DNA of 64,000 nt from DAHVFK01 sp963755395 (GCA_963755395.1 CAVWJJ010000004.1:186001-250000); one strand, 5' to 3'. Shown: positions 37,207 to 45,594, numbered from the stretch's first letter. Notes: a model not told the origin generated them from the letters alone. A program made the numbers and translations.

Positions 37207-38016
37207 GTGCGCGACCGCAAACCGCTCGATGCTGGTCCGGCGCATATGGCGATTCAGAGCGCCTGCGTCGAAGCGCTGGTCGGCGCGAATCTGCTCGCAA
37301 TCGGAGTGGTCCGAAACGGAAAATTGCTGCATGTGAGCCCGGCACTGACCCGTATGTTCGGGTTGGCGCCGGACAAGACGCCAACTTCCTTCTCGGCCCT
37401 GATCGACGACCGCGACCGCGAGCTGGTCGAAGAGGCGCTTGCCTCACCGGGCGAAGTCGCGCTGGGACTGCGGGCATTGCGCGGCGACGGCAGCCGCTTC
37501 GACATCGAGCTGTCGGCCACGCGCGCGACGCTGCCGGATGGGCCCGCAATCGTCGTTGCGCTGTTCGACATCACCGGCCACGGGCAGCGGCGCGCTGCGC
37601 CGCCGCCGGCGGGTACAGCCCCAGTGCGTGTGCAATGGGGCCCGCGCTTCGAAGTCGGGATCGAAGTGATCGACGGGCAGCACCGGCACCTGCTTGAACT
37701 CATCAACCGCCTGCAGGACGCACTGAGCGTTGGCAGCGAGCTTGAGCAGCTGGTCGAATCGCTAAGGCAACTGGTGCGCTATACCGAGCACCATTTCGCC
37801 ACTGAAGAACGCTTGATGGACGAGGTGGGCGCGACCGCGGAGCGTCACCGCAGCGAGCATCGGCACCTGCTCGAAGGGCTCATGCGCTTCACCGTTAGAC
37901 TGGACACTACTAGCGTTAGTGAGAGCTCACATTTCTTGCAGGACTGGCTTTTCCGGCACATCGACGAGGTCGACCGCCCGTTCGGCGCGCTGTTACGCAG
38001 TCGAGGCCAACACTAG
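37207..38016 (+). CDS. PAS domain-bacteriohemerythrin protein
   Basis: 269 residues, GTG start 9 bp after the thioesterase gene. The N-terminal part (about 20-125) looks like a PAS sensor domain (LLAIGVVRNGKLLHVSPALTRMFG ... DITG). After a Pro/Ala linker, residues about 140-265 form a hemerythrin domain with diiron ligands in DGQHRHLLELINRL, HHFATEERLM, HRSEHRHLL and WLFRHIDEVDRPF. No kinase, GGDEF or methyl-accepting domain is attached, so the output is unclear. Likely an oxygen-binding sensor or store (inference). Confidence 0.87.
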   Translation: MRDRKPLDAGPAHMAIQSACVEALVGANLLAIGVVRNGKLLHVSPALTRMFGLAPDKTPTSFSALIDDRDRELVEEALASPGEVALGLRALRGDGSRFDIELSATRATLPDGPAIVVALFDITGHGQRRAAPPPAGTAPVRVQWGPRFEVGIEVIDGQHRHLLELINRLQDALSVGSELEQLVESLRQLVRYTEHHFATEERLMDEVGATAERHRSEHRHLLEGLMRFTVRLDTTSVSESSHFLQDWLFRHIDEVDRPFGALLRSRGQH

Positions 38017-38043
38017 AGCGCGATAATTACGGGCGTCGTGCGC

Positions 38044-38072
38044 TTGACGCTGCGTGCTGAATGAATGATCAT
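38044..38072 (+). promoter_or_regulatory. Possible promoter of the SDR-hydratase-TetR operon
   Basis: TTGACG (38044-38049), a 17-nt spacer, and GATCAT (38067-38072), four of six matches to TATAAT. The -10 lies in the middle of the 22-bp palindrome, so a protein bound there would block it. Confidence 0.45.
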
Positions 38073-38079
38073 TCATTCA
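38058..38079. promoter_or_regulatory. 22-bp perfect palindrome, probable TetR operator
   Basis: Perfectly symmetric around GATC: the half TGAATGAATGA is followed by its exact complement. Size and symmetry are typical of TetR-family operators in acyl-CoA and aromatic catabolism. A TetR gene is third in the operon that starts 22 bp downstream, suggesting autoregulation. I did not see a second copy in the window. Confidence 0.75.
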
Positions 38080-38100
38080 AAATTCCCTTGGGAAATCCTC

Positions 38101-38847
38101 ATGCGAGTCGATGGAAAGACGGCGGTCATCACCGGGGCAGCGTCCGGCATCGGCCGAGCGACGGCCGAAGCGCTCGCCGCCGCCGGCGCATACGTGGTAT
38201 TGGGCGATATCGCCGAGGACAAGGGTAAGGAGGCCGCCGAAGCGATCCGGGCCAACGGCGCGGACGCCGACTTTGTTCGATTGGACGTCACCGACCTTGC
38301 CTCCATCGAGTCCTTCCGCGCCACGACCGCGGCGCGAGGCAGGCAGGTCGACATCGTGGTCAACGTCGCCGGCTGGGGCAAGATCGAGCCGTTCGTGAAG
38401 AATTCGCCCGATTTCTGGCGCAAGGTAATCGATTTGAACCTGCTCGGGCCGATCGCCGTGACGCGTGCCTTCCTCGACCCGATGATCGAGCGCAAGGCTG
38501 GAAAGGTGGTGACTGTTTCGAGCGATGCAGGGCGCGTCGGCAGCCTTGGTGAGAGCGTGTATGCAGGCGCCAAGGGCGGCGCGATCGCCTTTACCAAGTC
38601 CCTGGCGCGCGAAATGGCGCGCTTCAACATCAACGTCAATTGCGTCTGCCCCGGACCGACGGACACGCCGCTGCTCGCAGCCGTGCCGGAGCGGCATCGC
38701 GAGGCATTTGTGCGCGTAACCCCGATGCAGCGCCTCGCAAAGCCCTCCGAAATCGCGGATGCAGTGCTGTTCTTTGCCAGCGCACGCGCCGATTTCGTCA
38801 CCGGCCAGGTGCTATCGGTAAGCGGCGGCTTGACCATGGTCGGATAG
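38101..38847 (+). CDS. SDR-family dehydrogenase, BadH-like
   Basis: NAD(P)-dependent short-chain dehydrogenase, 248 residues. Glycine motif TGAASGIGRATAEALAAAG, the Ser in TVSSDAGRVGS, catalytic YAGAKGG, and VCPGPTDTPLL. These segments and the end FVTGQVLSVSGGLTMVG resemble, from memory, BadH (2-hydroxycyclohexanecarboxyl-CoA dehydrogenase). Together with the following hydratase it fits two steps of beta-oxidation of a ring-derived acyl-CoA. The ATG at 38101 is chosen from the conserved N-terminus; the frame is open to 38065, inside the palindrome. Confidence 0.85.
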   Translation: MRVDGKTAVITGAASGIGRATAEALAAAGAYVVLGDIAEDKGKEAAEAIRANGADADFVRLDVTDLASIESFRATTAARGRQVDIVVNVAGWGKIEPFVKNSPDFWRKVIDLNLLGPIAVTRAFLDPMIERKAGKVVTVSSDAGRVGSLGESVYAGAKGGAIAFTKSLAREMARFNINVNCVCPGPTDTPLLAAVPERHREAFVRVTPMQRLAKPSEIADAVLFFASARADFVTGQVLSVSGGLTMVG

Positions 38848-38878
38848 AGACTCGAACCATCAACCGGGAGAGGCCAAC

Positions 38879-39697
38879 ATGTACAAATTAAAAGCCGCGG
38901 ACTGGCGTCCACAGCACTTCAAGTGGCAGGTCGCGGACCGCGTGGCGACCATCACCCTCAATCGGCCCGAGCGCAAGAATCCGCTCACCTTCGAAAGCTA
39001 CTCCGAGCTGAGGGACACGTTTCACAAACTGCAGTACGCGGACGACGTGCGCGCCGTCGTGTTTACGGGGGAAGGAGGCAACTTCTGTTCCGGCGGCGAC
39101 GTTCACGACATCATCGGGCCGCTGGTCAAGATGGACATGCCGGATCTGATGACTTTCACCAGGATGACGGGAAACCTGGTGAAGGAAATGCGCACCTGTC
39201 CGCAGCCGATCGTGGCAGCCGTCGATGGCATCTGCGCTGGCGCAGGCGCAATCATCACGATGGCGAGCGACTTGCGCTACGGCACGCCGGAATGCAAAAC
39301 CGCCTTTCTGTTCGTGCGTGTCGGCCTCGCCGGCTGCGACATGGGCGCGTGTGCGATTCTGCCGCGGATCATTGGCCAGGGGCGCGCTGCGGAACTGCTT
39401 TACACGGGCCGCAGCATGAGCGCCGCGGAAGGCCTCGCATGGGGCTATTACAACGAAATTGTTCCGAGCCCCAAACTGCTCGAAAAGGCGCAGGACATGG
39501 CGCTCACGCTCGCCCACGGGCCGGCGTTCGCGCATTCGATGACCAAGAAGTGCCTGCATCAGGAATGGAGCCTGTCGATCGAACAGGCACTCGAAACCGA
39601 AGCAGAGGCCCAGGCAATCTGCATGCAAACCGGCGATTTCGAGCGCGCCTACAACGCTTTCGTCAATAAGCAGAAGCCGAAGTTCGAGGGCAACTGA
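38879..39697 (+). CDS. Enoyl-CoA hydratase/isomerase family protein
   Basis: Crotonase-fold enzyme, 272 residues, with a good Shine-Dalgarno (GGGAGAGG). Oxyanion-hole segments are seen in GEGGNFCSGGDVHDI and DGICAGAGAIITMASD, with VRVGLAGCDMGACAILPRIIG in the second active-site region. Its place between a BadH-like SDR and a TetR regulator suggests hydration of a ring-derived or branched unsaturated acyl-CoA. Exact substrate not deducible. Its last base is the first base of the TetR start codon. Confidence 0.88.
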   Translation: MYKLKAADWRPQHFKWQVADRVATITLNRPERKNPLTFESYSELRDTFHKLQYADDVRAVVFTGEGGNFCSGGDVHDIIGPLVKMDMPDLMTFTRMTGNLVKEMRTCPQPIVAAVDGICAGAGAIITMASDLRYGTPECKTAFLFVRVGLAGCDMGACAILPRIIGQGRAAELLYTGRSMSAAEGLAWGYYNEIVPSPKLLEKAQDMALTLAHGPAFAHSMTKKCLHQEWSLSIEQALETEAEAQAICMQTGDFERAYNAFVNKQKPKFEGN

Positions 39698-40413
39698 TGC
39701 GCCGCGAAAGCGCTGCCGGCAGGCACGCCCGCCCGGCGGGCGCGCGCGCGCTCGCAATCGAATCCAGCTCCCCGGGGCACGTCGCGAGCCTCGTCTCCGA
39801 CCCGCGGCTGGTAGAAGAGAGGCGAGGCCAGATCGTGCGCGCGGCAGTGAAGCTCTTTTCGGCGCAGGGCTACTACACCACGACCATACAGCAGATCGCG
39901 CGCGAAGCGGGCGTCAGCACCGGGTTGGTATACCAGTATTTCCGCGATAAGGACGACGTGCTACTGCTCGCGTTGATGCTGGTGCTCGACAGCTACGAGC
40001 AGGAGATCCCGCGCCAGTTGGAGGGAATCGAACACCCGATTGAGCGGCTGTGCACCGCGATCCGGACATATTGTGCGATCGTCGATCGCTGGCGCGACGC
40101 AACCCTGCTCACCTACCGCTCGACCAAGTCGCTGCGCTCCGAGCGCCGCACCCTGATCATGGAGGGAGAAACCCGCACCAACCGGATTCTCGAAGCCTGT
40201 ATCAGAGCATGCGTCGAGGCCGGGCACATGCGGCCCGTGAACGAGCAGCTGCTTGCGTACTCCCACGTAATGTTCTGCCACGCTTGGGCGCTGAAGCACT
40301 GGGCTCTCGGCGGGCGCTACTCGCTCGAGCAGTACGTGCACGAAGGGCTGCGCATTTTGGTCGAGCCGTTCCTGACCGACAAGGGGCGCGCCCAGGACGC
40401 GGTCAATCCATGA
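39697..40413 (+). CDS. TetR/AcrR family transcriptional regulator
   Basis: 238 residues. After a 35-residue extension, the HTH (TTTIQQIAREAGVSTGLVYQYFRDKDDVL) lies near residues 65-92; the C-terminal ligand domain follows (TetR_C type with RTYCAIVDRWRDATLLTYRSTKSL). It starts inside the hydratase stop codon (TGATG). Probably a repressor of its own operon at the 22-bp palindrome, released by an acyl- or aryl-CoA (inference). Confidence 0.9.
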   Translation: MRRESAAGRHARPAGARALAIESSSPGHVASLVSDPRLVEERRGQIVRAAVKLFSAQGYYTTTIQQIAREAGVSTGLVYQYFRDKDDVLLLALMLVLDSYEQEIPRQLEGIEHPIERLCTAIRTYCAIVDRWRDATLLTYRSTKSLRSERRTLIMEGETRTNRILEACIRACVEAGHMRPVNEQLLAYSHVMFCHAWALKHWALGGRYSLEQYVHEGLRILVEPFLTDKGRAQDAVNP

Positions 40414-40420
40414 CGCGGCG

Positions 40421-41059
40421 TTACTCCGCGTCCGGCTGCCGCGACGGCTGGGCGCTCTGAAAGGCGTCGAGCTTCATACATTCCTCGAACACACGCAACG
40501 CGGTCGGGGTATGTGACAGGTCGCAGTTGAAACGCTGGGAGTTGAATACCTGCGGCACCAAGCAGCAGTCCGCCATCGTAGGCACGTCTCCATGGCAGAA
40601 GCGCCCAGTTCCCGCGCTGCGCACCAAGTCGGCCTCGAGCTTCGCCATGCCGTCGTGGATCCAGTGCCGGTACCACCTGTTCTTGTCCTGCTCGCTGTGA
40701 CCAAGCTCACTCACGAGGTATTGCAGCGCACGCAGATTGTTCAGTGGATGGATCTCGCACGCGACGAGCAGGGAGAGCGACCTAACTCGCGCGCGACCCA
40801 GCAGGTCCTTTGGCAGCAGCGCCGGGTTCGGGTGCTTCTCCTCGAGATATTCAATGATGGCGAGCGACTGCGTAAGCAGGGCTCCGTCGTCGACAAGCGC
40901 GGGCACCAGTGCCTGCGGATTCAGCGCGCCGTATCCGGGTTGTCGATGTTCGCCCCGCGCGAGATGCACGCACTGGGGCTCATAGCTTAAGCCCTTCAGG
41001 TTGAGCGCGATTCGTACTCTGAATGCTGCTGAACTGCGAAAATAGGTATAAAGCTTCAC
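40421..41059 (-). CDS. Maleylacetoacetate/maleylpyruvate isomerase (GST zeta type)
   Basis: 212 residues from the GTG at 41059, which overlaps the FAH gene stop by 4 bp. The opening KLYTYFRSSAAFRVRIALNLKGL is the zeta-class GST active-site region, and LNPQALVPALVDD with TQSLAIIEYLEE gives the GSH-binding cis-Pro and SxAI motifs. Glutathione-dependent cis-trans isomerisation of a maleyl compound in tyrosine or gentisate breakdown. The partner hydrolase of fumarylpyruvate type favours maleylpyruvate (NagL-like), but homogentisate use cannot be excluded. A longer upstream frame overlaps the neighbour and is rejected. Confidence 0.88.
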   Translation of the reverse strand: MKLYTYFRSSAAFRVRIALNLKGLSYEPQCVHLARGEHRQPGYGALNPQALVPALVDDGALLTQSLAIIEYLEEKHPNPALLPKDLLGRARVRSLSLLVACEIHPLNNLRALQYLVSELGHSEQDKNRWYRHWIHDGMAKLEADLVRSAGTGRFCHGDVPTMADCCLVPQVFNSQRFNCDLSHTPTALRVFEECMKLDAFQSAQPSRQPDAE

Positions 41060-41748
41060 AAAGCGGGAACAATCTTCACCTTCAGTTCCCCTACCCCGGC
41101 GACCCGTGCCTCCAGTTCGTCGCCCGGTTTTACAGGCCCGACGCCCGCGGGGGTGCCGGAAAAAATCAGGTCGCCGGGCTCCAGCGTGTAGTACTCCGAA
41201 AGATAGGCGATCTGCTCCGGCACCGACCAGATCATGTCCGAAAGGTCGGCTTTCTGGCGCTCCTTGCCGTTGACCACAAGCACGATCGCACCCTTCGAGG
41301 GGTGTCCAATCTTGGCGGCCGGAGCAAGCGCGCCGCAAGGCGCCGCCTCGTCGAAGTCCTTACCGAAATCCCATGGCCGGCCGTGATCCTTGCCCCATTG
41401 CTGCAGATCGCGGCGCGTCATGTCGAGCCCGACGCCGTAGCCGAAGATGTGCTCGTTTGCCTTGCCGGCATCGATTCGGCGCCCCCCCTTGCCGATCGCG
41501 ACCACCATCTCGGTCTCGTAGTGGTAGTTGGCCGTCTTGGGCGGATAGTGCACGTCGCCGCCGAGCGGCACGAGCGAATGCGCGGACTTGATGAAGAAGA
41601 ACGGCGCCTCGCGGCCATCGCCGCCCATCTCCTTCTGGTGCTCGACATAATTTCGGCCGACGCAGAAGATGCGCCGTACCGGAAAGCTGTCGCTCGAACC
41701 GGATACCGTGAGCGAAGGGGGGGTCCAAAGTGGAATTGCGTAGGGCAT
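41056..41748 (-). CDS. Fumarylacetoacetate hydrolase family protein (fumarylpyruvate hydrolase-like)
   Basis: 230 residues. Short FAH-family enzyme with metal ligands in ETEMVVAIG, catalytic-region RRIFCVGRNYVEHQKEMG, GYGVGLDMTRRDLQ and IFSGTPAGVGPVKPGD. This length and pattern are those of fumarylpyruvate hydrolases (NagK-like), which split fumarylpyruvate into fumarate and pyruvate. Translationally coupled to the isomerase gene, giving the last two steps of a gentisate-type pathway. The ring-cleaving dioxygenase is not in the window. Confidence 0.9.
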   Translation of the reverse strand: MPYAIPLWTPPSLTVSGSSDSFPVRRIFCVGRNYVEHQKEMGGDGREAPFFFIKSAHSLVPLGGDVHYPPKTANYHYETEMVVAIGKGGRRIDAGKANEHIFGYGVGLDMTRRDLQQWGKDHGRPWDFGKDFDEAAPCGALAPAAKIGHPSKGAIVLVVNGKERQKADLSDMIWSVPEQIAYLSEYYTLEPGDLIFSGTPAGVGPVKPGDELEARVAGVGELKVKIVPAL

Positions 41749-41793
41749 TCGGTCCTCTAGGTGGCAGGAAGCGTTCGGAAGAAGGAGCGAATT

Positions 41794-43329
41794 CTATTCC
41801 TTGTGGCCGAATTCGCGCTGCAGGATTTCACGTAGCTTGAAGCGCTGTACTTTCCCGGTCGCGGTGCGCGGCAGCGTTTCCACAGTTCGGATCCACTTGG
41901 GCCGCTTGTGGCGAGGCAGCCTCGCCTCGCAGGCCCTCGCTGCTGCGTTTATTGCCTCCTGCGGGTCGCCGTTCGTGGCGAGGAACAGTGCGAGGCGCTC
42001 GAAGCCGTCCGAGTCGGCCAAGGGTACGCAGACCGCTTCGCTGATCGAATTCTCACCTAGAACTGCCTCCTCGAGCTCGCTCGGTTTGACCCACTGGCCT
42101 GAGACCTTGACCAGTTCGTCAGCCCGGCCCTGATGCGCGTAGAACCCATCGGCGTCGCGCACGAATACGTCCTTGGTGCAGAACCAGCCGTCGAGAAACT
42201 GCTCGCGCGTCTGCTCCTTTCGGTTTGCGTAGCCTAGGGCGAGCGCGGGGTGGCGCAGCCAAAGTACGCCGGGCTCGCCGATCTCTGCCGCATGACCTTC
42301 AAGTGCCACGAGTCTGGTCTGAACGCCGGCCAGCGGTCTTCCGGTGTGCTTGCCGGTGGACGTACCCGGTGGCGTAACCATGGCGACGCAGAACGTTTCC
42401 GACATGCCATAGACGGAGAGGATCTCGCCGCCTACTACTTGCCGCCATTGTGCGACGATGGACTCAGGAAGACGCTCGCCCGCGGCGAAAAAGTAGCGCA
42501 CCGGACGGAACGCCGCGAGCGCCCGTTCGCCGAGCGCAAGCAGGCGGCGATAGAAGGACGGGACACTGAAGAATCCGGCTGGCCGATGCTCCGCAACCAA
42601 CGCACACACCTGCTCGATGTCGGACCAGTCAGCACACAGCACCGAGGTCGCGCCGATCGAAAGCGGGCCAAGCAGACCATTTTCAAGCCCGTAGGCGAAA
42701 AACAGGCGCGAGGTGGCAATTACCTTGTCGCCAGGTAATAAGGTGATCGGTTCGCGCAGCGTCTGGCCCGCCGGCAGTACATCTTTGTGCGTGTGGATGA
42801 TGCCCTTCGGCCGGCCGGTGGTACCTGACGAGTATAGCCAAAACGCTGCGTCCTCCGGTTGGGCGGCGAACGGCGCCGGAGCCGGGGCGGCCTCTCTAAT
42901 CTTCTCACCCCAGCACGGAACGCCGATCGGCGCGCGGCCGGCGATTGCGACGCGCTGCTCACGTGCAAGGGATTGCACCAGCCGCGGCAACCGCGCAGCA
43001 AACACATCTTCGACGATCGCAAGCCGTGCGCCGCTGTCCGAGCGCACGAATCGATAGTCTTCCTCGTCGAGCTGGCTGTTGAGGGCAATCGCGACGGCGC
43101 CGTGCCACAGGCAGCCGAGCCACGCGGCGGCGAGATCCGGGGTGTCGCGCATGAGCAGCATCACGCGGTCGCCAACCTCGACCCCGAGCTCCGCGAGCGC
43201 GCCGGCCGCGCACCGCATGCGTAGCGCCAGTTCCGAGTAAGTTATCCGTTCGGTATCGCAAATCAGGGCCACACGCTGGCCATGGCGCGTCAGCGCCTCG
43301 GTCCCGAGCAAGTGGTCGGCCCCATTCAT
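41794..43329 (-). CDS. Benzoate-CoA ligase family protein
   Basis: 511-residue adenylate-forming enzyme activating an aromatic acid to its CoA thioester. AMP-binding motifs: the P-loop YSSGTTGRPKGIIHTH, YGMSETF, DGWFCTKDVF, and the C-terminal LPRTATGKVQRFKLRE with the catalytic Lys. The layout matches benzoate/4-hydroxybenzoate/2-aminobenzoate-CoA ligases; substrate cannot be settled from sequence reading. Separated from the FAH gene by 45 bp on the same strand, so likely one operon: ligase, hydrolase, isomerase. Confidence 0.88.
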   Translation of the reverse strand: MNGADHLLGTEALTRHGQRVALICDTERITYSELALRMRCAAGALAELGVEVGDRVMLLMRDTPDLAAAWLGCLWHGAVAIALNSQLDEEDYRFVRSDSGARLAIVEDVFAARLPRLVQSLAREQRVAIAGRAPIGVPCWGEKIREAAPAPAPFAAQPEDAAFWLYSSGTTGRPKGIIHTHKDVLPAGQTLREPITLLPGDKVIATSRLFFAYGLENGLLGPLSIGATSVLCADWSDIEQVCALVAEHRPAGFFSVPSFYRRLLALGERALAAFRPVRYFFAAGERLPESIVAQWRQVVGGEILSVYGMSETFCVAMVTPPGTSTGKHTGRPLAGVQTRLVALEGHAAEIGEPGVLWLRHPALALGYANRKEQTREQFLDGWFCTKDVFVRDADGFYAHQGRADELVKVSGQWVKPSELEEAVLGENSISEAVCVPLADSDGFERLALFLATNGDPQEAINAAARACEARLPRHKRPKWIRTVETLPRTATGKVQRFKLREILQREFGHKE

Positions 43330-43797
43330 GGTCCGTTAGCGTACTCCGCCACGGCGCAACTCGAGAAGACGCGGAATTGTCCCATCTCAGAAAATATCGT
43401 GCACGGGCCTTCCTTTCCTTACGGCGCTATTCTGCCTTCGTTTGGCGGTCAAAGTGTTTGCACCTTCAACCAATTGAGCAGATCGGCAATGAACCAGCTG
43501 AACCGATGGCGTTGCGCCCGGGAGTGTTGCCAAGAATGTACAGGGACTTTCGCCCGGTCGCCTCGGCATCCGGATCCTGATCGACGCCAACCCCGGGCTG
43601 AGTCAGAGCCGGCGCGATGCGGCGTGTCCTGGCAGACGAACGGTGCTTTGCCGCCCGCCTTACGGCGAATGAGCGGCGGCAGCTCTTTGCGCTGCTCGAG
43701 AAGCTAAAGGCAAAAAAAACGGGCCCGATCGGGCCCGTTTCCTCCGCAGCTCACCTGCTGTGCCGCCGGTTGGGAGCGGCGCCGCAGCAGGTGTCGA
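43330..43797 (+). pseudogene. 468-bp gap with possible decayed MarR-type regulator
   Basis: No intact gene. On the plus strand about 43617-43712 encodes RRVLADERCFAARLTANERRQLFALLEKL, like the C-terminal dimerisation helices of MarR regulators. A frame 5' to it holds PRHPDPDRRQPRA, like a MarR wing, and EQIGNEPAEPMALRPG, like the region before the recognition helix. The pieces are in different frames and divided by stops. MarR genes often stand divergently beside aromatic CoA-ligase operons. Short degraded matches leave the call tentative. Confidence 0.35.
43712..43740 (-). terminator. Rho-independent terminator of the porin-glnK-amtB operon
   Basis: Perfect 24-bp palindrome (43717-43740) with half AAACGGGCCCGA. 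On the minus strand it runs into eight T residues (43719-43712). It is 58 bp after the amtB stop. On the plus strand only three T follow, so it acts mainly on amtB. Confidence 0.85.
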
Positions 43798-45195
43798 TCA
43801 GACTACCTGTTCTCCATGCTGGGTAATGTCCAGACCTTCGCGCTCTTGCTCTTCTGTCACGCGCAAACCGATGGTCATGTCGATCAACTTGAGAATAATC
43901 AGGGTGACGATGGCATCGTAGACTGCGACGCCGGCAACGGCGATGATCTGCGTCCACAGTTGTCCGCCATTGCCTTCGAGCACGCCCGCTGTGCCACCGA
44001 TCGCCTTAACCGCGAAGACGCCAGTCAGAATGGCACCGACCGTTCCACCAATCCCGTGCACACCGAACGCGTCCAACGAGTCGTCATACCCAAGCATGTT
44101 CTTCATGTAGGTGGCGGTCCAGAAACAGATGGCTCCGCCGGCGATGCCAATGATGAACGAGCCCATGGGATCGACGAAACCAGATGCCGGGGTGATGGCC
44201 ACTAGGCCAGCGACGGCACCAGAACACATTCCGAGCAGGCTGGGCTTACCCTTAGCCATCCATTCCGCAAACATCCAGGAAAGCGCCGCTGTGGCAGTTG
44301 CGATCTGCGTTACTGTCATCGCCATTCCCGCGCGGCCGCCTGCGCTGACCGCCGATCCGGCGTTGAAGCCGAACCAGCCGACCCACAGGAGCGAGGCCCC
44401 GATCATCGTGAGCACCAGGTTGTGCGGCGCCATCACTTCCTTGCCGTAGCCGAGGCGTTTGCCAAGTACCAGTGCGCAGACCAGACCCGCTACACCTGCA
44501 TTGACGTGCACCACCGTCCCGCCGGCGAAGTCGAGCGCGCCCATCTTGGCGAGCCAACCGTTCGCGCTCCACACCCAGTGTGCGATAGGCGAGTAGACAA
44601 AGATCAGCCAGAGGCCCATGAACCACAACAGCGCGGAGAACTTCATTCGATCGGCGAATGCACCCGCGATCAGCGCCGGAGTGATGATGGCGAACGTCAT
44701 TTGGAAGCTCATGAACACCGACTCGGGAACCGCGCCGGATAGGCCGCTCACTGTGGTCTTGCCCATCCCGTGCAGGAACACGCGCGACAGGTCGCCGACG
44801 AATGAGCCGCCGTCGGTAAATGCCAGGGTGTAGCCGATCATGAACCACAACACCGTGACCAGACAGGTGACGACAAAGCTTTGTGCCAGAGTGGCAAGTA
44901 CGTTCTTCTTTCGCACCATGCCGCCGTAGAACAGCCCTAGGCCCGGGATTGTCATCATCAGCACGAGCGCCATGGAGGTCATCATCCATGCCGTGTCGCC
45001 CGAGTTGATGCTGGGATCCGCGTCCGCGGACACCGCCTCCTTGGGTGCGGGCGCAGCGGCCGGCGCGGGCGCCGCCGCGGGTGCGGCTGCTGCGGCGGGC
45101 GCCGCGGCGGGCGCGGCGGGTTTGTCCTGCGCGTGGCCGACGCCAGTGAAGGCGAGCGACGCCGCGAACGCGAGGAGCGTGATGAGTCTTTTCAT
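43798..45195 (-). CDS. amtB: Ammonium transporter AmtB
   Basis: Trimeric inner-membrane ammonium channel, 465 residues from the ATG at 45195, 6 nt after a GGGAG ribosome site. A signal peptide (MKRLITLLAFAASLAFTGVGHA) is followed by an Ala/Pro-rich spacer of about 35 residues, then 11 membrane segments. Seen: DTAWMMTSMALVLMMTIPGLGLFYGG, FAGGTVVHVNAGVAGL (pore His) and GVHGIGGTVGAILTGVF (second pore His). Gene pair with glnK, whose product plugs the channel when nitrogen is plentiful. Confidence 0.97.
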   Translation of the reverse strand: MKRLITLLAFAASLAFTGVGHAQDKPAAPAAAPAAAAAPAAAPAPAAAPAPKEAVSADADPSINSGDTAWMMTSMALVLMMTIPGLGLFYGGMVRKKNVLATLAQSFVVTCLVTVLWFMIGYTLAFTDGGSFVGDLSRVFLHGMGKTTVSGLSGAVPESVFMSFQMTFAIITPALIAGAFADRMKFSALLWFMGLWLIFVYSPIAHWVWSANGWLAKMGALDFAGGTVVHVNAGVAGLVCALVLGKRLGYGKEVMAPHNLVLTMIGASLLWVGWFGFNAGSAVSAGGRAGMAMTVTQIATATAALSWMFAEWMAKGKPSLLGMCSGAVAGLVAITPASGFVDPMGSFIIGIAGGAICFWTATYMKNMLGYDDSLDAFGVHGIGGTVGAILTGVFAVKAIGGTAGVLEGNGGQLWTQIIAVAGVAVYDAIVTLIILKLIDMTIGLRVTEEQEREGLDITQHGEQVV

Positions 45196-45205
45196 ATCCA
45201 TCTCC

Positions 45206-45544
45206 CTATAGCGCCGCCGCATCGGTCTCGCCGGTGCGGATGCGAATGACTTTTTCAAGATCGAAAACGAAGATCTTGCCGTCGCCGATCTTGCCGGTGT
45301 TGGCAGCTTTCTCGATCGCCTCGATTGCCTGCTCGAGGATTTCGGTCTTGATCGCGGCCTCGATCTTTACCTTTGGCAGGAAATCGACAACGTACTCCGC
45401 GCCCCGGTAGAGCTCGGTATGGCCTTTCTGCCTGCCGAAGCCCTTGACCTCGGTGACGGTGATTCCCTGCACGCCGATCGCCGAGAGGGCTTCGCGCACC
45501 TCGTCGAGCTTGAACGGCTTGATGATTGCTGTAACGAATTTCAT
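45206..45544 (-). CDS. glnK: Nitrogen regulatory protein P-II (GlnK)
   Basis: 112 residues, PII trimer subunit. MKFVTAIIKPFKLDEVREAL at the start; the T-loop GFGRQKGHTELYRGAEYVVDF carries Tyr51 for uridylylation; TGKIGDGKIFV is the C-loop/B-loop region. Position directly before amtB (10-bp gap) identifies it as the GlnK type. Expected to bind AmtB and respond to 2-oxoglutarate and ATP/ADP. Confidence 0.96.
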   Translation of the reverse strand: MKFVTAIIKPFKLDEVREALSAIGVQGITVTEVKGFGRQKGHTELYRGAEYVVDFLPKVKIEAAIKTEILEQAIEAIEKAANTGKIGDGKIFVFDLEKVIRIRTGETDAAAL

Positions 45545-45594
45545 GTCTTGGCTCCCTGGCCGGGCGGGCGGGCAATGCCGCCCACGCCGCGCCT

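Noticed and set aside
45040..45130. Repetitive DNA suggesting a short tandem repeat or CRISPR-like array
   Set aside because: It is the Ala/Pro codon repeat of the AmtB spacer, with no spacer-repeat pattern.
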